A stretch of 64,000 nt of DNA from Hofstenia miamia (taxonomy: Eukaryota; Xenacoelomorpha; Acoela; Hofsteniidae), in contig CABFPE010000614.1 in NCBI GenBank assembly GCA_900660155.1, positions 63,752 through 127,751 of the forward strand, read 5' to 3'. The translations under genes were made by a program, and so were the position numbers. Below the pieces are notes generated by a model, which was not told where the DNA came from, did no database searches, and saw nothing but the letters and a program-made list of their open reading frames with translations. Shown in pieces: positions 11,730 to 22,136 of the stretch (positions are counted from its first letter, which is position 1; every line of letters begins with the position of its first letter).

Positions 11730-14700
11730 GTTTATATCTGGTATTGACATTTACAGTATTACGATGCCTATTATATTAAGAAAGTTGGTACGCGTTCTAA
11801 ATCTCTGTTTCGGATTTTGGTATGCATACTCTTAGCAGTCCCAACTTCGTTTATTTGACTAGCTTTCAAATGGTTCGAGTGAACAATCCTTTGTGTTCTG
11901 GAATCGTTCAATTAATTTTGCATTTCGCCTAGTAATTATTTATGCGCACTATTGTACGCTGGCAATGGAAGAATTTCATCTAAAATCTATAGTTCTTAAT
12001 TAACACTTTAGTCATTCCCAATTTACATAAAATTAGATTAATAACAGCGTATTTTAGCGCCCTTTTTCGAATCCACATTTTTCATCCGAATCCGAATGCA
12101 AAATATACTGTAGTTTACGTATAAACATCTGTTGTTAATTGGTGATTCCTAACAGGCTTTAGTACGATAGAAGTATTCTATTTAGAAATTCATTTTCACA
12201 CGCTTCACACAGAAAGTTAGTTTTTGTGTAATGAATTTTAACGTCTCTCCAGATCCAACTCTCCATTCTATCAAAATTCGACTTTTCGAATCCAGCAGAG
12301 GCCTGGTATAATAAATTGATGCTTTTCACTTTTTCTAGTAATTTAAAAGTCATAAAAAATTCCATAATGAGGCAAAATAATATTTGAGATTTTTGTAGAT
12401 ATTCTCGGGCTATCAAAAAAGTTTCATATTTTTAATAACGATCATCGTCGAGTTCTATTTTAAGAAACTGCAATCGATTAATCGCCAATTGGGTTATCCT
12501 AATGATTAATTACTTATGCATGCTCTATGCTGGTTGCAAAGTTAACTCTTAAAGAACACATTAATATTGGCCATTTATTTTTTTTACATTCAAATACTTT
12601 TCAGTTTTTCAAGACAAAAATTAAACTTACAACGGCTTTTGTTTTCTATACTTTGACTACAATGATATTATTAACATGGGTGGTAATTCACAATCCAATT
12701 TAAAAAATTGAATTTATAATATATGCAAATTTCAAAGTTTTTCGAATGGACCGAAGTAACGCCAACAACACCACGAACTATTTAATGTTTACAGGATTTT
12801 TATGCATTATATAATGCAACAGGCATTCACAGTAAACATTTCCGTGTCATTCTTTTAAACATTTTGATAAGAAGACCCTATGGCTAATTCAAAAATATTG
12901 GTTTCTTTTGCAAATTATTTCATATTCTACAGCAAAAATCGAATAAAATTTAATTCTAATGATCAAATGTTTGGTTACAACAATACATTTTTTTGCTTAA
13001 TATATAAATAACACAGAAATTTATACGGTTCCAACAATTGCCAGATTGTGATTTTTTAAACTATATTTGTGCAGAGTAACGCAAGGTTTTCAACTCAGGT
13101 CGTGCCTAAAATGTAAAACTATGTCTATTATAAAATCAAAGCTGTTTTAATTGAGCAAAGGAAAATCGTTACTTTACCAAATAGTATGTGAACAGTAATA
13201 TCATCTAGTGTATAGTAAGTTTATCATAATCACACAATCTGCACCATGAGTGTACAGGTATGTTTTTTGATATCAAGTGTGTCAATGCTCAAGTATCCAT
13301 GCACTTTTCTTAGCATTTAAGAGGAAGTTTGGTACTTAAAGCAGTCTTGTCACCTCAAACATGGAATATCAGTAGTTTTCAGTGGAATGTTGGCCGGCGG
13401 ACTCTTCTGATCCTAAATTGGAAATTTTTTGTCGTCATCCTAGGTGTACGTCTCTGCCGTTTAGGATGCGAATCTAATCTAGTGACAGCTCCATAGATGA
13501 AAACTAAAATTGTAACTGATGTTGGATATCTAAATGTTGACAGATACACATCGCAGTTGTAACCGCAGTCAAACCACACCGTACAATTGACTGTAAATAT
13601 AAAAAATGTGGGACATCAATAGACGAGAAATGTAAAATTGTTTCGTTATGGAATCTATTTATTCATTTATTTTTGCTTCCTCAACGATTGAAAATATTTG
13701 CAAGTTTTATTAACAAAATTTCGACGACTAGTAGTTGTGTGTTTTTAAATTTAACAAGGTTTATCTATATATAAAGATAGTGGAGTTCTTATCGCCTCAT
13801 AAATTTATTTTGTCGGACATAGATTGATTTCCAAAATTATTTTTTAAACAGAATCAATGCATTTATTACCTATCTAAAATTGACATATTATTTGTGTTCT
13901 CTTTCCAAAATCTTCAAGTTTTAAATAATTGCGGGTTTTTTACCATTTGATTGAAAAAATAATTGTGTCCGTTTTTAAACAACATTTTCATGAGGTGATA
14001 AATGGCTTTTCCTACGTTCGCAAAATTTGAAATCACTTCACTTATTCAATTGACCTCAAAAACCTTTTTAACTTTCATCAATACGATTGGTATTACGTAA
14101 TTCATTACGTCATCGTCTCCGTAATTTCCATTAACAATGAATTTGAAATGAATTGAAAGCAATGTGGAATGGTTTTGATGATTCATAGCGTTCTCGGTAA
14201 GAAGCCTGTTTAGATATATCTTGCGGTTATTTATTAGTAGTAGATTATTAACAGTCCTCCCTGAAGTTTGTTTCTAATATCATTTTGTCTATTTTAATTA
14301 TTGTCGGATTTTGGAAATTACGTCTCTCCTTGAATAACCGGTTTGACATTATCGTAAGCGAAATTCAGATTTTTTACAAATTTACATTTTGACTAGTTAC
14401 AGTGAAATTTGCATATTGCCTTCATAAATAAATGAATGTGCCACTTTTTCCTAGGATTTATAAACAGTATTATCTTACTTTTTAATCTGATAATAAATTG
14501 CTTACAAATAGTCCTTCGACTTTCAGGTCCGGTCGAATTGAGTCGAGTACCTACCCAATTTTATGTTTTAACAGTTTTCGAATTGATTCGAATTTTGTTG
14601 ATTTGAAATTGAAAAAATACTTTTGTAATTTTATGATTTAAGAACGATTTCATAAAAATTTCTTGCTGACCCAATGGGGTTGAGCCATATAGACGTAACT

Positions 14701-16640
14701 AGCATCAAAGTGCTGGAAGTGATTGATATTGCGTTGGTAGCCTCTCCCTATCGAGTACAAAAGTGAGATAGTAATTTTTAGTCATTCTTCAAAGTTGTCA
14801 AAACTTCATTAGCACAGGTGGTGCTTTCAAATTGGTAAACAAAGCTCTCTTTTTTATTCATCTGATATTTGACAGGGCTACTTTTCTTGAATTTAATATC
14901 AGCATTAATTGTTTAATGATGTACCTGTTAACTTTGATTACTAATTTTCACTAATCCCAGACGAACTGCTTTATTTAATGGGCTGCCTGCATTTATGATA
15001 TTGTCTATGTTTCTAGACAAGAACTGATGTTTGAAATCCGACTCGACTACTCGAGATCCTGTTAAAAGAACGAATCAACTCGGCTCTAGCCGAAGCAAAA
15101 ACATCCCAATTCGCGGGGCCCTAATACTTTTTTTATTGATCTTTCAGATATTCATGTTAAATGTGTGGAAATGAAATTTTACATTCTGTAGTTATTCGTT
15201 GTGCAATTTGAGATAGATTTCCTATTTGCTAATTATCAGATTGTTGTGTACAATCATTTTCACGGCTATGGATGCATATATATATATATAGTGACCGCTA
15301 GATGTCGCAAGCTATGCGATATAGTTAATTCAATACATATATTTCGTTAGCGCACTTTTGAGCGTGTCGTTCAACTGATATTTATTACATTGAGAAAAGT
15401 GTAGAATTTAACTGTCAAATTAATTTAATTTATCATTTATTTTCAATTTGAATATATTTCAACTTGTTGAAGTTCGAAACTTGTCGGATAGGCGATTAAG
15501 GCGTTCATTGTGGAAGAATCTTAAATGCTTAAAACTATTTAGTTTTTTAGCGGCTTTACAATTTCTCTTAAATATAATTTATATTGTACAAATCATTCCG
15601 GGGGCAGAGAAGGATCGAGGGTTCCCGGACCCTCTCTAAATTATGAAAAATCCGTTAAAATGGTGTAATAAAATTTCATGCAGAAAGTATTTGCTATCCA
15701 ATTATATTATAGTTCAAATAGATTTCTTTTAATAAACTATTTCTTATTAATGAATAAAACATTTATTTTATTTTCCTTTCCCGTTTTTTCATTTGTTTTT
15801 TTTAAATATGACTTCTGCGCTCGAAGATTTTGCAGGTGGACGTAAGTTTAGCCGAGCGGCCTATTCATAATTTCACGGGCACGCACTAGTTTAGGCGTCG
15901 AAAATTATCCGCCTGGAAGTTCATAAAAAGTATGAATTTTAGTTTTTAGGTCATGCTTCAGTATTTAATATTGTATTCAATTTTGTTAAACTATGACATC
16001 AAACTCGTCTCATTCACTTTGCTTCTTTCGAAAATAATTTCGTTGGAAAATTTATTAAATAGAAGAACAAGTCAATGCATCATGCAAATTTAAGCAATTT
16101 CAGAGAAGGGCAAACAGAATTGTTTTTTATTGGTGGTCATTTATTATATAGCACTGCCTTTCAAATATATTTTAAAGGTCAATTTCATTTGAATTTGGGC
16201 TTGTCTCTAACATAATGCTTAAATTCACTAAGCTGCATACTGATTACAATTTTACCAATTCATTTTTAAGCTATTGTATGATTTATGAATACGATGTTTT
16301 TTATTAAAGATACTGTGAATTATTTTAATTTTTCCATAAATATGTGTCAGTGTGAATTTGACAAAAAAACTTCGGGGAAATTGACACTTTGTTAATAGTG
16401 TTTTTGAGCTATACTAATATAAAAATATATATTAAAAAATTTTCAACAATTTTTTTAAGGTGAAAACACAAGAGAAATTCAAAATTTACTCATTTCAATT
16501 CCCAAATGGTATACATTTCGTTAGATTGATAATTCAATTTAGCAAAATTAATGTGGAGCTGTTTCGGTGTGTAATGCATGCTTACAGATTGCGAACACTT
16601 ATCATTATTCAGTCTTTTCTTCTACATACGTATACAGAAT
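11730..16640. other. No gene seen
   Basis: No open frame resembles a protein. Remnants of DNA transposons are likely near 14524-14560 and 15020-15122 (GTCGAATTGAGTCGAG; CGACTCGACTACTCGAG; and an end like TTAGGGCCCCGCGAATTGG on the reverse strand) and near 15595-15640 (GGGTTCCCGGACCCTCTC). A short (TA)n run lies near 15276-15291. Confidence 0.5.
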
Positions 16641-16700
16641 ATCTTCACCTATTCGCGGTTTCCCATTCGCGGATCCGCATATTCGCGGGTTACGCTCTTA
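16641..16700. mobile_element. Possible pogo/Tigger end remnant
   Basis: ATTCGCGG occurs three times with changing spacing (around 16650, 16664 and 16681) within GC-richer sequence. This wording resembles the terminal repeats of pogo/Tigger elements ('TTCGCGGATTCGC'). No partner end or transposase was found, so this is a weak similarity call. Confidence 0.3.
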
Positions 16701-19700
16701 ACCCTAACACGTGTTGTACGCATAAAAAATGACTTTACGGTACAGTAATACACTATGCGATGCGGTGTTACTCTCCTCCTGTACTTACATTTGTTTTTTG
16801 ATTAAAATGTTGTTGCAGTACAAAATTGAGATGTCTGCATTCTCATTACTATATTGGTGAATGTGCTGATATTTTGTGGAATAAATTAATACCTGGAAAG
16901 AAACCCAATTAACAGTAGAAGAGCAATTACTCCTTGAGAATGCGAGAATGCGACAACTATGAAATAGTTTTGCTGAATGAATAATGAAACAAACAAAAAA
17001 TTCTTAAGGGTCATTTTGTCCTCTTGGCGCTTTTCTAATGTTAATCGGCTAACGTTCTAAAAGCCATATAAGCCGTTCAATTTAAGATATCGATCAGTAG
17101 TTTAATCGACTAGGGTTTCGTCCGTTACTTTAAAATTACAAATTTAAAGTTACAAAACATTTTCTCCACATTTTCAAAAATATGTTTATCTTTGTGTCAG
17201 TATGCTCTCATGTAATGGTGATCATTTGTGCTAAAAATTTCTTCAATGAAAGATTCGGTGTTTGTAAAACAACTTCCTTATGTTCCGATAGTAAAGAGAT
17301 CAAAAGCCATTGGCATCAACCTCAACTACTTCGTTTTTTGTGATTAGTGCACCCAAATCCCTTTCAGGTCGGCCACATGCAAAGCCAGATTTTACAAATT
17401 CCTAGGTGAATTATGAGGGTTAGCTTAGTTTGCATATACAATGTTATACAATATTAGTAAAACAAGCACATTGGATACCCTAATGTAATGACAAAATTAA
17501 TGTTTTTTATTTGTGTACAGATTCACCAAAAAAACAATAGCATTAATCATTATACATGTACATTAATCCACAATATATTGATAATAAACTTGAACTATTT
17601 ATTCTTAACCTGACTTATATGTGGTCAAAATAGCAAAATATTCTTATATATATTCCGTTTTTTCGGCATATCAAAAACTAAATTTTACTTGTAACAGCTT
17701 CTAAAAAGAGTGATTAATCAGAATCGATTAATAAAACAACCCAATTAAACCAGACGATTAATCAAAATTATAATACCAGTTCTAATATTTATATATTTGA
17801 ATCAGTCCATCTCCTGCTAATAATAAAATTGTACGTGACAATTAGGTCTAAAACATTTGAATGGTTTATTTGAAATTTTTTTGTCTCCCTTCTTTTATCC
17901 TGGTGTGGTGTCCCCTTTTTGGAAAATTATTGTTACCTCACTGCTGTCGCATATATTGCTTCATTAGCTTTGTCAAAAATTGCGGTAGACGTTTTCCAAG
18001 GATGAATATTGAATCAAGTGAGTGCATTTGGATAATAATGCCAAAAAATTAACACCCAATTCCATAAATTGTTATCACAATAACCATTCAATTACCACAG
18101 ATAGTGCAAGTGTAATAATGAGGTCAACAGAAAAATGTATGAAATTCAAAAGCGATTTATTGCTTGTTTATTTTGGTATTTAACTAGAGAAATGGGGGAA
18201 ATTTCCACTATAATATAGGTTATTTGCCATTTTCAATTATATAACATTTAGTTTAAGCGATTTATTATAATCACACTACTATAAACTTATTATTTTTACT
18301 GTACTTTACATATTTCTTCGAGATCAAAGATTGCAGAGTTAATCTATTATTGCTGGATAACCATATCTCTTGTTTTTTGAAAAGTTTCTTATTTTCATTC
18401 TTGAGTTAGTATGTCAGGTTATTACATGCGAGTGACTGTATGTATGCGGAATTCAGCTGTATGTATCGGTAGCTTGTTGCGATAGCAAAATGCAAGTGTT
18501 TGCCTAATGAGTGAAAATAGTCGTCTAAGTGTTTAACTTCAGGTTGTGAATAATTCGTTAACACTAATTTGTTTTACTTTCATGACTATGTATATATACA
18601 TATACATGTATGTGGCGATTGGTACAAAGACATTTGCTATTCTTTCTACGAACGCCATCACCATTTGTGTTTTATGAGGTTGTGCACAAAATATTGAATA
18701 GTTTTGTCCATACAAATTAAAGCAAGTCTTTTTAAGACTCATTTTATTTTCGAAAAATCAATTATTTCTGAAAAAAAAGGTTTTTATTTTAATCACAATG
18801 TTCACATAATGTTTAGATAGAGTTTTAAAAGCGCCCCTTAAAACCGCGCCTGCCGTCATACATCTAGAGGTGGAATTCAATAGGACAGTGTTAAAAAGCA
18901 AGCAGCAAGTATTTAATAGATTTGATCACAGCTATAATACTATGTCAAGATTCCACCATATACAATTTTTTCTTTGTCCCAAACGCTAATATTTTTTTGA
19001 AATTGTACAGATCGCCATACATAAATATCTAAGTGTACGACTTTCCATAAATATATATAAAATGAATAAATAAATAAATATTTATTTTCATTTGTTGATC
19101 TGTAAATGTTTTTTTAAATGATTTGGAAATTATCTAACCAAAAATAGAAATGGATTCATGTTTAAAACATATTTGAACTACATCCGACTTTGTATATATA
19201 AATTTTTGCATTAAATTTTGTCGAATTTAAGTCTAAATTTAACAGCAATATTTTTTTTTTAAAATATGAATGATTAAAATTTGCCACTAGATGGCTACCT
19301 TAACGAAAATTTAATTTCTTTATTTGGTTTTACTTTTTCAAATTCTGTCATGAACACGTAGTTAATTGGAATATCTTGTATTTTATAGTTTTTTACTTAA
19401 GATGTAGTGTTATTGTGAAGAGGTTTACATTAGTGGGAATCACTCTTACAAAATGGAAAAATTAGCAGTAATACTTCCTCTTAACACTAGAACTACCATT
19501 GTACTTTGAAAAGACATTTCAAAGAAAACATCATATAAAAATAAATGCACGCTCAAGTAGGCAAGTTCTTTTAGAATTTCAATTGACACCACTTGTGCGT
19601 TCTAGTGTTAAGCTCATGTTAGGTTTCAGTAGAATGCTAATCGAAACTAATCATCTTTAAATTTGTTAGTGAAAAGTATTTGCTGAATATTTTTTCGTTT

Positions 19701-19938
19701 GTGTAGCTTTTTAAAATCTTTGGCCACCACACCTATGTAATATTTTAGAAAATTGCTTAGAATTGAGTAAAATAACTATCAGAGAGAAAGCATTTTACTC
19801 TTAAAAATCAAACATTCCCTCTTTGGAAGTACAGGTTTGAAAGATTCGCTCTACTTTAACACTAACCAAAGCGATAAATTGTATTTTGAATATTTCTTAG
19901 CCGAAATAGTACATAGTACCTTATTTGAGTTGCGTATC
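16701..19938. other. No gene seen
   Basis: AT-rich DNA with only short chance frames. Contains the second copy of the dispersed repeat (17303-17350, shared with 6044-6097) and an (AATA)n run at 19063-19080. Confidence 0.55.
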
Positions 19939-20382
19939 CAGTGAATTGATCGCTTAATAAAATTTCGCTTGTGGTCGCTTTCGCTTTTTCAAGTTGCACT
20001 TATCACCGATTGCGCTTATGTGCTTTCGCTTATAGCGCTTATGAAATGTGTCTCTTATTTTCACTTTCATTTTCCTACTATATGGAGTCAATCAACATTA
20101 CCTTGAGCATTCTCATTAATCAATCTTAACTTCAATATACTAGATTTGATTCATATTTAAAATAATGACCAATTTTGCCATTATTGAGATAAGAAATTTC
20201 TTAACACTAGTAATATAAAATGAATTATAAAATTTATAACCAATCTAAATACATTTGTGTTTATGATATTTGGCTTAATTCTATTGTTTTCGCACACTTT
20301 CTGATTGTTCATTAAGCAAGCGGCGCTTGCGTTTTATCATTTTTTTGCGCCGCTTATGCCGCTTGCGCCTATCAATTCATTG
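19939..20382. mobile_element. Candidate MITE rich in CGCTT words
   Basis: The left end CAGTGAATTGATCG and the right end, reverse-complemented, CAATGAATTGATAG are near-identical inverted repeats. Just inside both ends the sequence is crowded with CGCTT/GCGCTTATG words (at least eight in the first 100 bases) or their complement-like GCAAGCGGCG forms. The CAGTG start suggests hAT, but the flanking 8-mers do not match, so the call is tentative. Confidence 0.4.
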
Positions 20383-20740
20383 GTAAAGGGCCTTCTCATG
20401 TCGTTTCCAATAATGATTTTTCGATAAAAATGAACTTTTAAGTATTTGAAACTAAAATGGTAGAATACATTTAATGGGAATATTTTTGCAATATTTGAGA
20501 AGCTTCTAGAGGGATTCACCAGTGCGTTGTTTACCATACACGATACACGATATAGAGCTTGGCGCTAGCCGGATGAGCTCCCGCCGCCCACATATTTTAA
20601 GTCAGCCAGCTTTCATAAAATTTAGACGGCTGAGCCGATTAATAACTAAAACTATATCAAGACAAACGATGTGTCATAAAAAAAATCACATTTAATGTCT
20701 TCGATGTGGTAGTGACATATAACATTGATAAAGTTATGTC
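20383..20740. other. No gene seen; possible transposon remnant
   Basis: Contains a GC-rich stretch at 20553-20590 (GGCGCTAGCCGGATGAGCTC) that stands out from the AT-rich surroundings and is probably a transposon end. No frame of interest. Confidence 0.4.
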
Positions 20741-20856
20741 TTATTAACTAGGGCTGTGCGATTCTTAAAAATCGTATCGAATCGAATCGAAAATTTCCAA
20801 GATCGAATCGAATCGAAAATAAATAGAAAAATTCGATTTTTTCGATTTTTTAGTTA

Positions 20857-20946
20857 GCCTGGATTAATTACTAGCCAAGTCAAGTAATACTATATTTACA
20901 TGCCTGGATTAATTACTAGCCAAGTCAAGTAATACTATATTTACAT
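20857..20946. repeat. 45-bp tandem duplication in the hAT 5' region
   Basis: Two identical 45-base units (20857-20901 and 20902-20946) beginning GCCTGGATTAATTACTAG lie between the subterminal repeats and the transposase start. Confidence 0.95.
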
Positions 20947-21011
20947 CACAACAGTTGCACAGTGTTTGTTTACAAAGCAAATAAAGTGAGAAATTCTTTC
21001 AGATTTGAGAA

Positions 21012-21842
21012 ATGTCAGGCAAGAGAAGTCTCGTACACGGTTATTTCACGTCAGCCGACGGAGACAATAAAAAATGCACCCTTTGCGATCAGACAGTGTC
21101 AGTTCCTACTGGAAACACCAGCAACTTGAAAAAACACCTGGAGAGACATCACAAAAAAGAATTCAAGGTAACAATCTTTTTACTCTACTCATATCAATCT
21201 TTTATAAAACATCAGTATAGGCCTATCTATGTATACTGTCAAATCGAAAAAAAAATGTAATTATGTTATATTTGCATTTAGGAGCTGCTTCAAGAAGAAG
21301 AATCGTCGAAAAAGCGGAGAAGCAGCTGTCAACCTGCATCTTATTCAATTGAACAAGCGTTTGCGGGGTCAAACAAATATCCGGCAACACATCCAAAACA
21401 GGAGAAAATCAACACGCTGATTGCAAAAATGATGGGGAAAGACCTGCAACCGTTTTCGATGGTGGATGACACCGGTTTCAAAGATTTGATAAGGGAGTTG
21501 GATCCTAGATATACTTTACCACATCGAACAACATTTTCGCGCACTATTGTTCCCCAGCTGTATAATGGAACAAAGCAAAAAGTTATGGACAAGCTGCAAA
21601 ACGACTCTCCTACTTCTATTGCAATAACAAGTGATATCTGGACATCTCGAGCAGCAGTTCCATTTATCAGTATGACTGCCCATTATATGACTGCAGATTT
21701 TAAAAAGGTGAATTTTTTGCTTGATATAGATCCATTCAGTGAGAGAGTGTGGAGTACCAGCGGTAACACTATGACAAACAGACGTGAATCGCTAAAAACT
21801 GATAGTGTCAAGTTTCTTGTGTTTTTGCATGAAAATTTATAA
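21012..21842 (+). CDS. hAT transposase derivative: BED finger plus C-terminal dimerisation tail, core deleted
   Basis: Two exons, 21012-21167 and 21282-21842, joined at phase 0 across a 114-nt intron (GTAACA..TTTAG), give 238 residues. Residues 1-52 form a BED zinc finger: CTLC, then TSNLKKHLERHH. The next part (MMGKDLQPFSMVDDTGFKDL, LDPRYTLPHRTTF, IAITSDIWTS) is the ZBED-type hAT region leading to the RNase H-like catalytic core, where SDIWTS carries the first catalytic Asp. After LLDIDPF the protein jumps directly to SERVWSTSGNTMTNRRESL and LVFLHENL, the extreme C-terminal hAT dimerisation segment, then stops. So several hundred residues, including the rest of the catalytic core, are missing with the frame kept. 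It could still bind DNA and dimerise but should not transpose. Confidence 0.85.
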
Positions 21843-22136
21843 AATTTCACAATTAACGTTTGTAAACAATTTCTTTCCAAAAAATAGGAAAAAAATTGAA
21901 TCGAAATCAAATCGAAAAAATGGAAAATCGAATCGAATCGAATTCAAAAATCAGAGAATCGCACAGCCTTATTATTAACCCTTAAGCTACCAAGGTATTT
22001 AATAGTCCTTAGGCTACCAAGGGTGGCTTTTAGAGCCACCCTAAAAAAACAAGTTTTCCAGTGAATTTCATGTTTAATACCAAACATAAGGAACAAAACA
22101 ACATGTTAACAAAACGAATGCCTATTTCAGTAAAGT

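Larger units (their letters stand above)
20749..21971 (+). mobile_element. hAT element, internally deleted, with 8-bp target duplication
   Basis: Ends are TAGGGCTGTGCGATTC and, reverse-complemented, TAAGGCTGTGCGATTC, both followed by arrays of ATCGAATCG words (likely transposase-binding subterminal repeats by family analogy). The flanks TTATTAAC at 20741-20748 and 21972-21979 are identical, the 8-bp duplication typical of hAT. At 1223 bp it is far shorter than a complete hAT; the transposase gene inside has lost its middle. The right target copy overlaps the left edge of the neighbouring piggyBac element. Confidence 0.93.

Noticed and set aside
12159-12416. An 85-residue minus-strand frame with FLCEACENEF
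   Set aside because: Two cysteines alone are not a zinc-finger pattern; no neighbours or repeats support a gene.
13246-13258. CACCATGAGTGTACAG followed by GTATGT, resembling a start exon
   Set aside because: Only four codons, and no downstream exon with coding content could be found on the plus strand for many kilobases.
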